A DNA stretch of 64,000 bases, from NCBI RefSeq assembly GCF_000802965.1, contig NZ_JSAK01000029.1, positions 1 to 64,000 on the forward strand, in the 5' to 3' direction. The DNA comes from Pseudomonas fluorescens. GTDB taxonomy: Bacteria; Pseudomonadota; Gammaproteobacteria; Pseudomonadales; Pseudomonadaceae. Shown here piece by piece: positions 16,602 through 25,149 of this stretch (the stretch's first letter is position 1; every line of letters starts with the position of its first letter). A program made the position numbers and the translations under genes. The notes below the pieces were generated by a model. It searched no databases. It was given only the letters and a program-made list of their open reading frames with translations, and was not told the DNA's origin.

Positions 16602-17351
16602 ATGTACCCCTCGCTGACCACGTTCAAACCCTGCGATTTGCCGACGCTGCTGAACAGCCTTCAGCCGATCGCGCCCCTGCTCGATACCCTGTCGGACGTG
16701 GTGTTTTTCATCAAGGACCGCGAGGCCCGCTACGCCTTCGTCAACCAGACCCTGGCCCGACGCTGCGGCTTCAAACACAGCGATGAGCTGCTGGGTCGCA
16801 CTGCCGACATGGTCTTCCCGGAGAACTTCGGCCCGCTCTACACCGAGCAGGATCGACGGGTGCTGTCCAGCGGCCGGGTACTGGCCGATCAACTGGAACT
16901 GCACCTGTATTTCGGCAACCAGCCGATCTGGTGCCTGACCCACAAACTCGCCCTGAAAGATGAACAGGGTCACATCGTTGGCCTGGCCGGTATTTCCCGT
17001 GACCTGCAATCGCCACAGTCCAGTCATCCGGCTTATCAGAAACTCGCGGCAGTGGATTCGCATATTCGTGATCACTTTGCCCGGCCGATCAGCCTTGCCG
17101 AATTGACGGACATTGCCGGGTATTCCGTGGCGCAACTGGAGCGTCATTGCAAACGGGTGTTCCAGCTCACCCCGCGGCAGATGATTCACAAGGCGCGGCT
17201 GGAAGAGGGTTCGCGGTTGTTGTTGCACAGTGATTTGCCGATTACCGAGATTGCCTTGCGGTGTGGGTATACGGACCACAGTGCGTTCAGTCGACAGTTT
17301 CGGGCGTTGACCAGTTTGTCGCCGAGTCAGTATCGGGGGGATCGGGGTTAA
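16602..17351 (+). CDS. PAS-AraC transcriptional regulator, LhpR-like candidate
   Basis: 249 residues. The N-terminal half is a PAS domain (VVFFIKDREARYAFVNQTLA ... IVGLAGISRDLQ); the C-terminal half is an AraC/XylS domain with two helix-turn-helix units (LAELTDIAGYSVAQLERHCK and ITEIALRCGYTDHSAFSRQF). It directly follows the dehydrogenase genes on the same strand. P. aeruginosa has an AraC-type activator, LhpR, in its hydroxyproline cluster; this gene is the positional equivalent. PAS sensing of the inducer or of redox state is inference. Confidence 0.85.
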   Translation: MYPSLTTFKPCDLPTLLNSLQPIAPLLDTLSDVVFFIKDREARYAFVNQTLARRCGFKHSDELLGRTADMVFPENFGPLYTEQDRRVLSSGRVLADQLELHLYFGNQPIWCLTHKLALKDEQGHIVGLAGISRDLQSPQSSHPAYQKLAAVDSHIRDHFARPISLAELTDIAGYSVAQLERHCKRVFQLTPRQMIHKARLEEGSRLLLHSDLPITEIALRCGYTDHSAFSRQFRALTSLSPSQYRGDRG

Positions 17352-17370
17352 GGCGCTTTTGGACCGGTGA

Positions 17371-17436
17371 GGCATATCCGTTTTTTGAGTTACGGCGGCT
17401 ATGGGTTCCGCCCTTACGTCGGGTCACTTTGAAAAG
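17371..17436 (-). repeat. Long intergenic repeat, copy 1 of an inverted pair
   Basis: About 67 bases from AGGCATATCCG to CACTTTGAAAAG. Its reverse complement aligns along its length with 17806-17873, sharing AAGTGAC, CGTAAGGGCG and ACGGATATG blocks. I recall such sequences as a recurrent intergenic family in P. fluorescens-group genomes. Confidence 0.7.
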
Positions 17437-17524
17437 CCTGCTCGCGATGGAGGTCAACGATGACGCGGGGAGCCTGACACCCCGCGGTGCTCTCAGGTTT
17501 TTCGCGAGCAGGCTCGCTCCTACA
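17434..17524. repeat. REPIN, GCCTGCTCGCGATGG type
   Basis: AAGCCTGCTCGCGATGG at the left is mirrored by TCGCGAGCAGGCTCGCTCCTAC at the right. It abuts copy 1 of the long inverted repeat. Confidence 0.8.
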
Positions 17525-17580
17525 GAGCACGCCGCCATCGGCCATCCATGGCCGGGAATCCATCAGCGGCCGTGCTCCCC

Positions 17581-17758
17581 TGTAGGAGCTGCCGAAGGCT
17601 GCGATCTTTTGATCCTGCCTTTGTCGTTGCTTCGCCCTTGTCATTTGCTTCAACGCCCGAGAGCGGCTACGTGCATTCGGTCTTTGGAAGAGGTGCAGAC
17701 AGATCAAACGCCAAAGCCAATCAAGATCAAAAGATCGCAGCCTTCGGCAGCTCCTACA
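17581..17758. repeat. REPIN with unusually long spacer, TGTAGGAGCTGCCGAAGG type
   Basis: Perfectly mirrored 34-base arms (TGTAGGAGCTGCCGAAGG... and its complement) are separated by about 110 bases instead of the usual 20-40. Region 17352-18104 has no convincing gene and is made of this element, its neighbour and the long inverted repeats. Confidence 0.88.
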
Positions 17759-17805
17759 GGGTAAATGCGCACTCTTTCGACCAGGTCGGCTGTCAGGCCG
17801 CCTCG

Positions 17806-17873
17806 CTTTTCCAAGTGACGCGCCGTAAGGGCGAATCCGCCGGCGGCTGTTACCGAAGAAACGGATATGTACT
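17806..17873 (+). repeat. Long intergenic repeat, copy 2 of an inverted pair
   Basis: CTTTTCCAAGTGACGCGCCG through ACGGATATGTACT; inverse partner of 17371-17436. The pair brackets both REPINs in this gap. Confidence 0.7.
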
Positions 17874-18044
17874 CCCATGTTTCTTAACGGGGCACCGGAA
17901 CGACTACTGCTCCCATATGTAACACCGACCAGCGAAACCACGACGCCCCCACCCAAAGCACGACCGCCAGAACACCTCTGCCTAAAGCCTCAACCACAAA
18001 TTAAATCCAAAAACTGGAAACCGGCACATTGATTGCTATTGTTA

Positions 18045-18060
18045 ATATCGTATACGAAAT
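18045..18060. promoter_or_regulatory. GntR-type operator ATATCGTATACGAAAT
   Basis: Contains the perfect 10-base palindrome TCGTATACGA. The same 16-mer recurs before the deaminase gene at 24122. A TTGATT hexamer lies 16 bases before TATACG, so the site may overlap a -10 element and block RNA polymerase. It sits 44 bases before the transporter operon start. Confidence 0.75.
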
Positions 18061-18104
18061 CCCCAATACGGTAATTCAACAGCACTTAACCCAACGAGGC
18101 CTCT

Positions 18105-18923
18105 ATGAAAAACCCCGCATTTGCCGTAGCCCTCAGCGCTGTTCTCAGTTCTTCCTTCGTCGCCACCGCCCAGGCCGACAAGCTCGACGACATCATTGGC
18201 TCCGGCAAGCTGCGCTGTGCCGTGACCCTGGACTTCCCGCCCATGGGTTTCCGCGATGCGAGTAACAACCCGGCCGGTTTCGACGTGGACTACTGCAACG
18301 ACCTCGCGAAGATTCTAGGAGTCGAGGCTGAAGTGGTCGAGACGCCCTTCCCCGACCGTATCCCGGCACTGGTTTCCGGCCGGGCCGACGTGATTGTTGC
18401 ATCCACGTCCGACACCCTCGAACGCGCCAAGACCGTCGGCCTCACCGTGCCCTACTTCGCGTTCCAGATGGTCGTGCTGACCCGCGACAACACCGGCATC
18501 AACGGCTTCGACGACCTCAAGGGCAAACCGGTGGGCAACACCAGCGGCACCTACGAGGCCATCGCCCTGGAGAAAGATGTGAAGAACTGGGGCAGCGGCA
18601 GTTTCCGGGCTTATCAGTCGCAGAACGACACGCTGCTGGCCGTCGCTCAGGGCCACATCGACGCTACTGTGGTCACCAACACCGTCGCCGCCGCCACGCT
18701 CAAATCGGGCAAGTACAAAAACCTCAAAGTCGCCGGCAACGCGCCGTACGTGATCGACTATGTGTCTCTCGGTGCCAAGCGCAGCGAGTATGGCCTGCTC
18801 AACTACCTCGACCTGTTCGTCAACCAGCAGGTGCGCACCGGGCGTTACAAGGAGCTGTTCGTTAAATGGGTCGGCACCGACATCGCACCGGCCGACCTGA
18901 CCGTGCCAAAGGTCTACTACTAA
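18105..18923 (+). CDS. Amino-acid ABC transporter periplasmic binding protein
   Basis: 272 residues. A Sec signal peptide (first 24 residues, ending ATAQA) precedes an SBP_bac_3 body (GKLRCAVTLDFPPMGFRDAS, RADVIVASTSDTLERA). The first 20 residues include the basic start MKNP. CGAGG lies six bases before the ATG. First gene of an operon with the aconitase-X gene, two permeases and an ATPase, and preceded by the GntR operator, so it probably captures hydroxyproline isomers or a related proline compound. Confidence 0.9.
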   Translation: MKNPAFAVALSAVLSSSFVATAQADKLDDIIGSGKLRCAVTLDFPPMGFRDASNNPAGFDVDYCNDLAKILGVEAEVVETPFPDRIPALVSGRADVIVASTSDTLERAKTVGLTVPYFAFQMVVLTRDNTGINGFDDLKGKPVGNTSGTYEAIALEKDVKNWGSGSFRAYQSQNDTLLAVAQGHIDATVVTNTVAAATLKSGKYKNLKVAGNAPYVIDYVSLGAKRSEYGLLNYLDLFVNQQVRTGRYKELFVKWVGTDIAPADLTVPKVYY

Positions 18924-18933
18924 GGTGTCCGGC

Positions 18934-20712
18934 ATGCCCAGGTCCATTTCTCTGACCGGTCGTAGCCTGGTCGCGGGCGCCGCCGAGGGTGCCCTGTTGT
19001 TCGCCGATGTCGGGTTGAGTTTCTGGGGCGGGGTTGACGCCGCCAGTGGCGAGGTCATCGATCGCCACCACCCGCTCAGCGGCGAACACTTGGCCGGCCG
19101 TGTGCTGGCGATTCCCAGCGGGCGCGGCTCGTGCACCGGCAGCAGCGTGATGATGGAGCTGATCAGCAACGGCCATGCACCGGCGGCACTGGTGCTGGCC
19201 GAACCCGATGAGATCCTGACCCTGGGCGTGCTCGTGGCGCAGACGATTTTCGAGCGTTCCCTGCCGGTGCTGTGCATCGGCCAGGAGGCCTTCGCCGCCC
19301 TGCGCGGCAAGACTTTTGCCCGGGTCGAAGATTCAACACTGACTACATTCGAACACCTGCCGGGCGATGCCTGGCAGGCACTCGAAAATCAGCCGCAGAC
19401 AGAAGACCGACCTACCGCTATCGAACTCACCGAACACGATCAAGCGCTGCTCGACGGCCAGCACGGCAAGGCTGCACAAATGGCCATGCAGATCGTCCTG
19501 CGCATGGCAGAACTGCAAGGCGCCCGCCAATTGGTGGATGTCACCCAGGCGCACATCGACGGCTGCATTTACACAGGACCGGCGAGCCTGCAATTTGCCC
19601 GGCAACTGGTGCAATGGGGCGCGAAGGTTCGAGTGCCCACCACCCTCAATTCGATTTCCGTGGATCAGCGCCGCTGGCGCGAATTGGGCATCGACCCAGC
19701 GCTCGGCGAACCGGCCAGTGCCTTGGGTGATGCCTACATGGCAATGGGCGCGCAACTGAGTTTTACCTGTGCGCCGTACCTGCTCGACAGTGCGCCCAAG
19801 GCTGGCGAGCAGATTGTCTGGGCCGAATCCAACGCCGTGGTTTACGCCAACAGCGTGCTCGGCGCCCGCACGCTGAAGTATCCGGACTACCTCGACATCT
19901 GCATCGCCCTGACCGGCCGCGCGCCGTTGATTGGCTGCCACCTCGACGCGCCACGCAAGGCCCGGTTGCAGATCGAGTTGCCCGCCCTCGGTGAACTGGA
20001 CGATGCCTTTTATCCGCTGCTCGGCTATCACATCGGCACACTGGCCGGCAGCCGCGTGCCACTGGTGCTAGGCCTGGAAAACCGCAAGCCGACCCTGGAC
20101 GATCTCAAAGCCTTCGGTGCAGCGTTCGCCACCACCTCGGCGGCGCCGCTGTTTCATATCGCCGGGGTCACGCCGGAGGCCATCGACCCGGCACAGGTGC
20201 TGGAAGCGGACGAATCCATACCCGTGGAAAAAATCCACCTGAAGGACCTTCTGCTCAGTTGGCGCGAGCTCAACAGTGCCAGTGACAATCGCGTGGATGT
20301 GGTGTCACTGGGCAACCCGCATTTTTCCCTCAGCGAGTTCGCCCACCTCGCGCAGCTGTGCCGGGGCCGGCACAAACACCCGGACGTGGTGGTCGCCATC
20401 ACTTGCGGGCGTGCCGTGCTGGAACAGTCGCGCGAAGCCGGGTATATCGCGGTGATCGAAACCTTCGGCGCCACGCTGGTCACCGACACCTGCTGGTGCA
20501 TGCTCGGCGAGCCGGTAATTCCGCTGGCCGCGAAAAACCTCATGACCAACTCCGGCAAGTACGCCCATTACGCCCCAGGGCTGGTGGGTCGAAAAGTGCA
20601 TTTCGCCAGCCTCGCCGAATGCGTCAATGCCGCTTGTAACGCCACGGCCAGCGGACGCCTGCCGGCCTGGCTGCTACCTGCCGCCCACCTGGAGAGCCCC
20701 GTGCATGTTTGA
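18934..20712 (+). CDS. Aconitase X, fused small-large form; probable cis-3-hydroxy-L-proline dehydratase
   Basis: About 592 residues. The first 135 match the DUF126 swivel-like domain (GRVLAIPSGRGSCTGSS); the remainder is DUF521/aconitase-X large domain with TGPASLQFARQLVQWGAKV, TWCWC-like TDTCWCMLGEP and AITCGRAVLEQS. Archaea often encode the halves separately; here they are fused. Bacterial members of this type dehydrate cis-3-hydroxy-L-proline to delta-1-pyrroline-2-carboxylate, which the Ldh2-type enzyme at 28378 could reduce to proline. Located inside the transporter operon. Start ATG 18934 chosen over an in-frame GTG at 18925. Confidence 0.85.
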   Translation: MPRSISLTGRSLVAGAAEGALLFADVGLSFWGGVDAASGEVIDRHHPLSGEHLAGRVLAIPSGRGSCTGSSVMMELISNGHAPAALVLAEPDEILTLGVLVAQTIFERSLPVLCIGQEAFAALRGKTFARVEDSTLTTFEHLPGDAWQALENQPQTEDRPTAIELTEHDQALLDGQHGKAAQMAMQIVLRMAELQGARQLVDVTQAHIDGCIYTGPASLQFARQLVQWGAKVRVPTTLNSISVDQRRWRELGIDPALGEPASALGDAYMAMGAQLSFTCAPYLLDSAPKAGEQIVWAESNAVVYANSVLGARTLKYPDYLDICIALTGRAPLIGCHLDAPRKARLQIELPALGELDDAFYPLLGYHIGTLAGSRVPLVLGLENRKPTLDDLKAFGAAFATTSAAPLFHIAGVTPEAIDPAQVLEADESIPVEKIHLKDLLLSWRELNSASDNRVDVVSLGNPHFSLSEFAHLAQLCRGRHKHPDVVVAITCGRAVLEQSREAGYIAVIETFGATLVTDTCWCMLGEPVIPLAAKNLMTNSGKYAHYAPGLVGRKVHFASLAECVNAACNATASGRLPAWLLPAAHLESPVHV

Positions 20713-21370
20713 TTACACCTTCCAATGGCGCGCGGCCCTGCGCGCCCTGCCGGACATGCTCGCCGGCGCCCTGGTCACCTTCGAGACCGCAGCGCTGTCG
20801 ATGATCTTCGGCGTGCTGATTGCCCTGGCCCTGACGGTCATGCGCGAAAGCAAAAATACGCTGCTGCGCGGGTTCGGCAACGGCTGGGTATCGATTGCCC
20901 GCAACACACCGTCGCTGTTCCAGATCTATGTCCTGTACTTCGGACTTGGTTCGCTGGGGTTGCATGTCAGTTCGTGGCTGGCGCTGCTGGCGGGGATCAC
21001 GTTCAACAACGCCGGTTATCTCGCGGAAAACTTCCGCGGCGGCCTCAAGGCCGTTCCCACGACACAGGTTCGCGCCGCGCGTTCGCTGGGCATGAGTGCC
21101 TTCCAGGCCTACCGGATGATCATCGTCCCGCAGCTGCTGCGGATCGTCTTCTACCCGCTGACCAATCAGATGGTCTGGGCGGTGTTGATGACGTCGCTGG
21201 GGGTGATCGTCGGGCTGAACAATGACCTGACGGGTGTGACCCAGGAATACAACGTCAAAACCTTCCGCACTTTCGAATATTTCGCCATCGCGGCCGTGCT
21301 GTATTACGCGATTGCCAAGGCGATCGTCGCGACAGCCCGGCTGATGGCCTGGCGGTTGTTCCGTTACTGA
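20705..21370 (+). CDS. Amino-acid ABC transporter permease (His/Glu/Gln/Arg/opine type), first
   Basis: 221 residues from ATG 20705, overlapping the aconitase-X stop. Membrane spans and the EAA-type loop (VRAARSLGMSAFQAYRMIIV) mark an HisM/HisQ-type permease. Pairs with the next gene. Confidence 0.9.
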   Translation: MFDYTFQWRAALRALPDMLAGALVTFETAALSMIFGVLIALALTVMRESKNTLLRGFGNGWVSIARNTPSLFQIYVLYFGLGSLGLHVSSWLALLAGITFNNAGYLAENFRGGLKAVPTTQVRAARSLGMSAFQAYRMIIVPQLLRIVFYPLTNQMVWAVLMTSLGVIVGLNNDLTGVTQEYNVKTFRTFEYFAIAAVLYYAIAKAIVATARLMAWRLFRY

Positions 21371-21379
21371 GGAGTGTCC

Positions 21380-22030
21380 ATGTTTGCCACCGATTTTTCC
21401 TCGAACGACCTGTTGTTCCTGCTCAACGGCGCCTGGGTCACGCTGCAGTTGACGTTCTGGTCGATCATCCTCGGCTCCATCGCCGGGCTGCTGTTCGGCC
21501 TGCTGCGCGCCCTGTTGCCACGGGCCAGCCTGCCGTTGGCCTGGGTGCTGGACGTGTTTCGCAGCGTGCCGTTGCTGATCCAGTTCGTGCTGTTCAACTC
21601 ACTGAAAAGCATCGTAGGCCTGAACATCAGCGCCTTCAGCGTCGGTTGCATCGTACTGGGAACCTACACCGCCGCGTACTTCACCGAGATCGTGCGCGGC
21701 GGCGTATTGGCGGTGCCGTTCACGGTACGCCGGGCCAGTCGTTCGCTGGGCCTGAGCTTCCTGCAGGACCTGCGCTGGATCGTCCTGCCGATGGCCACCC
21801 GCGTCGCCTTCCCCGGCTGGCTGAACCTGGTGCTCGGTGTGATGAAAGACACTGCGCTGGTGATGTGGATCGGCATCGTCGAACTGCTGCGCGCCTCGCA
21901 AACCATCGTGACCCGCATCCAGGAACCGTTGCTGGTGCTGTGCATCGCGGGCCTTATCTACTACGTCATGAGCCTGGTGGTTGCACGCCTGGGCGCTCGT
22001 CTGGAAAGAAGGTGGCAAGAAAATGATTGA
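21380..22030 (+). CDS. Amino-acid ABC transporter permease, second
   Basis: 216 residues; ATG 21380 with GAGGAG five bases upstream. HisM/HisQ-type spans and loop (RRASRSLGLSFLQDLRWIVL). Overlaps the ATPase start by eight bases. Confidence 0.9.
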   Translation: MFATDFSSNDLLFLLNGAWVTLQLTFWSIILGSIAGLLFGLLRALLPRASLPLAWVLDVFRSVPLLIQFVLFNSLKSIVGLNISAFSVGCIVLGTYTAAYFTEIVRGGVLAVPFTVRRASRSLGLSFLQDLRWIVLPMATRVAFPGWLNLVLGVMKDTALVMWIGIVELLRASQTIVTRIQEPLLVLCIAGLIYYVMSLVVARLGARLERRWQEND

Positions 22031-22745
22031 GATCGACAACGTACATAAATCCTTCGGCAACCTGGAAGTGGTCAAGGGCGTAAACCTGACGGTGAACAAG
22101 GGCGAGGTGGTGTCGATCATCGGCGGCTCGGGCTCTGGCAAGTCGACCCTGCTGATGTGCATCAACGGCCTGGAGCCGATCCAGAAAGGCAACATCCGCG
22201 TCGACGGAGTCGAAGTCCATCACAGCGCCACCGACCTCAATCGCCTGCGGCAGAAGATCGGCATCGTGTTCCAGCAGTGGAATGCCTTCCCGCATCTGAC
22301 CGTGCTGGAAAACGTCATGCTCGCACCACGCAAGGTGCTGGGCAAAAGCAAGGCCGAAGCCGAGGAACTGGCAGTGCAACAACTGACCCATGTGGGGCTG
22401 GGCGACAAGCTCAAGACCTTCCCCGGCAAGCTGTCCGGCGGTCAGCAGCAACGCATGGCCATCGCCCGCGCCCTGGCCATGTCGCCGGACTACATGCTGT
22501 TCGACGAGGCCACCTCGGCCCTCGACCCGCAACTGGTGGGCGAGGTTCTGGACACCATGCGCATGCTGGCTGAAGACGGCATGACCATGGTTCTGGTGAC
22601 CCACGAGATCCGCTTTGCCCGCGACGTGTCCGACCGAGTGGCGTTCTTTCGCAATGGTCTGGTGCATGAAATCGGGTCGCCGGATCAGGTGATTGGCAAT
22701 CCGCTGCATGCGGAGACGGCGGCGTTTCTTAAATCGGTGAAATAA
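22023..22745 (+). CDS. Amino-acid ABC transporter ATP-binding protein
   Basis: 240 residues, GlnQ-like. Walker A GGSGSGKST, signature LSGGQQQR, Walker B MLFDEATSALD and switch His in VTHEIRFARD are intact. Last gene of the operon that starts at 18105; a REP pair follows at once. Confidence 0.93.
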   Translation: MIEIDNVHKSFGNLEVVKGVNLTVNKGEVVSIIGGSGSGKSTLLMCINGLEPIQKGNIRVDGVEVHHSATDLNRLRQKIGIVFQQWNAFPHLTVLENVMLAPRKVLGKSKAEAEELAVQQLTHVGLGDKLKTFPGKLSGGQQQRMAIARALAMSPDYMLFDEATSALDPQLVGEVLDTMRMLAEDGMTMVLVTHEIRFARDVSDRVAFFRNGLVHEIGSPDQVIGNPLHAETAAFLKSVK

Positions 22746-22750
22746 CCACT

Positions 22751-22852
22751 GGCCTCATCGCTGGCAAGCCAGCTCCCACAGTGATTTGGAGTGGTCACCG
22801 ATTTTGTGTACACCATCAAACCTGTGGGAGCTGGCTTGCCAGCGATGAGGCC
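22751..22852. repeat. REP pair in reversed orientation, CTCATCGCTGGCAAGCC type
   Basis: Here GGCCTCATCGCTGGCAAGCC comes first and its mirror GGCTTGCCAGCGATGAGGCC last, so the TGTGGGAGC ends face inward. Most other pairs in the window have those ends facing outward. Confidence 0.85.
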
Positions 22853-22878
22853 CTCACAGGTATTACAAGGAGGAAAGC

Positions 22879-23907
22879 ATGCGCTCATCAAAAGTCATCC
22901 ACGTCGTCAGCTGCCACGCCGAAGGTGAAGTCGGCGATGTGATCGTCGGCGGCATCGCCCCGCCGCCCGGCGACACGGTGTGGGAACAGTCACGCTGGAT
23001 TGCCAAGGATGAAACCCTGCGCAACTTCGTGCTCAACGAACCGCGCGGCGGGGTGTTTCGTCACGTCAACCTGCTGGTTCCCGCCAAAGACCCAAGGGCA
23101 CAAATGGCCTGGATCATCATGGAACCGGCGGACACCCCGCCGATGTCCGGCTCGAACTCGCTGTGCGTGGCCACCGTGTTGCTCGATAGCGGTATCCTGC
23201 CAATGACCGAGCCGCAAACCCGCCTGGTGCTGGAGGCGCCCGGCGGCTTGATCGAGGCCGTGGCCGACTGCCGTGACGGTAAGGTCGAACGGGTAGAAAT
23301 CAAAAACGTACCCTCCTTCGCCGATCGCCTGGATGCGTGGATCGAAGTCGAAGGTCTCGGCTCGCTCAAGGTCGATACCGCTTACGGTGGCGACAGCTTT
23401 GTGATCGCTGATGCCAAGGGCCTGGGCTTTTCCATCCGCCCGGACGAAGCGGCTGATCTGGTGGAGGTCGGGCTGAAAATCACCCGTGCCGCCAACGAAC
23501 AACTGGGTTTCGTTCATCCGCTGAATCCGGACTGGTCGCACATTTCTTTCTGCCAGATTGCCGCGCCCATCGTCCATGAAAACGGCATCGCCACCGGCGC
23601 CAACGCCGTGGTCATTCAGCCGGGCAAAATCGACCGCTCGCCCACTGGCACCGGTTGCTCGGCGCGCATGGCGGTGTTGCAGGCCAAGGGTTTGATGCAG
23701 GTCGGCGAGCGGTTTATCGGGCGTTCGATCCTGGGTTCCGAGTTCCACTGCCGCATCGATTCGCTGACCGAAGTGGCCGGTCGCGCCGCCATCTATCCGT
23801 GCATTTCCGGGCGTGCCTGGATCACCGGCACCCACCAATTGCTGCTCGACCCGAGCGATCCGTGGCCGCAGGGTTATCGCCTCTCGGATACCTGGCCCGG
23901 TGCATGA
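22879..23907 (+). CDS. Proline-racemase-family enzyme with Ser/Thr at the catalytic positions; probable trans-3-hydroxy-L-proline dehydratase
   Basis: 342 residues, AAGGAGG six bases before ATG. The two family catalytic positions read MSGSNSLCV (Ser for the first Cys) and DRSPTGTGCSAR (Thr for the second Cys). A Thr at the second site is the mark of 3-hydroxyproline dehydratases rather than racemases, and the first residue Ser departs from the usual Cys. With fused aconitase X upstream and an Ldh2-type reductase downstream, a role in 3-hydroxyproline use is likely; substrate stereochemistry is not proven by sequence. Confidence 0.8.
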   Translation: MRSSKVIHVVSCHAEGEVGDVIVGGIAPPPGDTVWEQSRWIAKDETLRNFVLNEPRGGVFRHVNLLVPAKDPRAQMAWIIMEPADTPPMSGSNSLCVATVLLDSGILPMTEPQTRLVLEAPGGLIEAVADCRDGKVERVEIKNVPSFADRLDAWIEVEGLGSLKVDTAYGGDSFVIADAKGLGFSIRPDEAADLVEVGLKITRAANEQLGFVHPLNPDWSHISFCQIAAPIVHENGIATGANAVVIQPGKIDRSPTGTGCSARMAVLQAKGLMQVGERFIGRSILGSEFHCRIDSLTEVAGRAAIYPCISGRAWITGTHQLLLDPSDPWPQGYRLSDTWPGA

Positions 23908-23920
23908 CATAGAGCTTTTT

Positions 23921-24042
23921 GTGGCGAGGGAGCTTGCTCCCGCTGGGCTGCGCAGCGGCCCCAATTGCAGTGTGTCTGATGAAGCTGATGCTCTGGTTTT
24001 ACGACTGCTGCGCAGTCGAGCGGGAGCAAGCTCCCTCGCCAC
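23921..24042. repeat. REPIN, GTGGCGAGGGAGCTTGCTCC type
   Basis: GTGGCGAGGGAGCTTGCTCC is mirrored by GGGAGCAAGCTCCCTCGCCAC, with a 70-base spacer. Third REP family in the window; two more copies occur at 32501 and 40776. Confidence 0.9.
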
Positions 24043-24121
24043 AGGGGTCCTTCACCAGACCAACGGCCAGATAAACCCGTAAAAACCTGAAAAAAGCACT
24101 AGCCGAATTCTTTCACTTTAA

Positions 24122-24137
24122 ATATCGTATACGAAAT
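24122..24137. promoter_or_regulatory. GntR-type operator ATATCGTATACGAAAT
   Basis: Base-for-base the same 16-mer as at 18045, including the TCGTATACGA palindrome, 23 bases before the deaminase ATG. An identical 16-mer in two promoter regions of one pathway strongly suggests a shared regulator. Confidence 0.78.
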
Positions 24138-24160
24138 ACAAAAACGAACTGGAGGCAACA

Positions 24161-25078
24161 ATGAGCAAGCGTATTAACTGGAGTGGCGTCTTCCCTGCGG
24201 TAACCACTCAATTCAACGATGACTTCACCATCAACCTCGATAAAACCCATCAAGTGATCTCCAACGTCATTCGTGATGGCGTGTCGGGTCTGGTGGTTTG
24301 CGGTTCGGTGGGTGAAAACACCTCGCTGACCGCCGAAGAAAAAATCGCCGTGACGGAAGTCGCAGTGGACGCCTCTCGCGGCCGAGTGCCGGTGATCTGC
24401 GGCGTTGCTGAATTCACCAGTGTGCAAGCGGCCAAGGTCGCCAACGCCGTGCGCAAGGTCGGTGTCGATGGCGTGATGCTGATGCCGGCGCTGGTCTACG
24501 GTTCCAAGCCCTTCGAAACCGCCGAGCACTACCGCTACGTGGCGAAAAACGCCGACGTACCGCTGATGGTCTACAACAACCCGCCGATCTACAAAAACGA
24601 TGTGACCCCGGACATCTTGATTTCCCTGGCCGACTGCGACAACGTGGTGTGCTTCAAGGATTCCTCGGGCGACACCCGTCGCTTCATCGACGTGCGCAAT
24701 GAAGTGGGCGACCGTTTTGTGCTGTTCGCCGGCCTGGATGACGTGGTGCTGGAAAGCATCGCCGTCGGTGCTGAAGGCTGGGTCTCGGGCATGTCCAACG
24801 TATTCCCGAAAGAAGGCGAAACCATCTTCCGTCTGGCCAAGGCTGGACGCTTCGCCGAGGCCATGCCGATCTACGAATGGCTGATGCCGATCCTGCACCT
24901 CGACGCCCGTGCTGACCTGGTGCAGTGCATCAAGTTGTGCGAAGCCATCGCCGGTCGCGGTAGCGCGCTGACCCGTCCGCCACGCCTGGCCCTGCCGGAA
25001 GCCGATCGAGTGTTCGTCGAGCAGATCATGGCCAAGGCCCTGGCCAACCGTCCGCAGCTGCCGGACGTCGGTCTCTGA
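24161..25078 (+). CDS. lhpC: Delta-1-pyrroline-4-hydroxy-2-carboxylate deaminase (DapA/N-acetylneuraminate-lyase family)
   Basis: 305 residues, GGAGG six bases before ATG. TIM-barrel family hallmarks: the GSVGENTSLTAEE phosphate-like loop, catalytic Tyr in VYNNPPIY and Schiff-base Lys in VVCFKDSSGD. Family alone does not give the substrate, but in the lhp setting this enzyme deaminates the LhpBEF product to alpha-ketoglutarate semialdehyde. Preceded by the TCGTATACGA operator and followed by a strong terminator. Confidence 0.9.
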   Translation: MSKRINWSGVFPAVTTQFNDDFTINLDKTHQVISNVIRDGVSGLVVCGSVGENTSLTAEEKIAVTEVAVDASRGRVPVICGVAEFTSVQAAKVANAVRKVGVDGVMLMPALVYGSKPFETAEHYRYVAKNADVPLMVYNNPPIYKNDVTPDILISLADCDNVVCFKDSSGDTRRFIDVRNEVGDRFVLFAGLDDVVLESIAVGAEGWVSGMSNVFPKEGETIFRLAKAGRFAEAMPIYEWLMPILHLDARADLVQCIKLCEAIAGRGSALTRPPRLALPEADRVFVEQIMAKALANRPQLPDVGL

Positions 25079-25084
25079 GTGATT

Positions 25085-25126
25085 GCCGGGCGGACCTTCG
25101 CGGTCCGGCCCGGCTGCCTGTTTTTT
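25085..25126 (+). terminator. Rho-independent terminator after lhpC
   Basis: GC-rich stem GCCGGGCGGACC / GGTCCGGCCCGGC with a TTCGC loop, followed by TGCCTGTTTTTT. It would end or attenuate transcription before the MFS carrier. Confidence 0.88.
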
Positions 25127-25149
25127 GCGCCTCTACAGGAAACGCCAGC

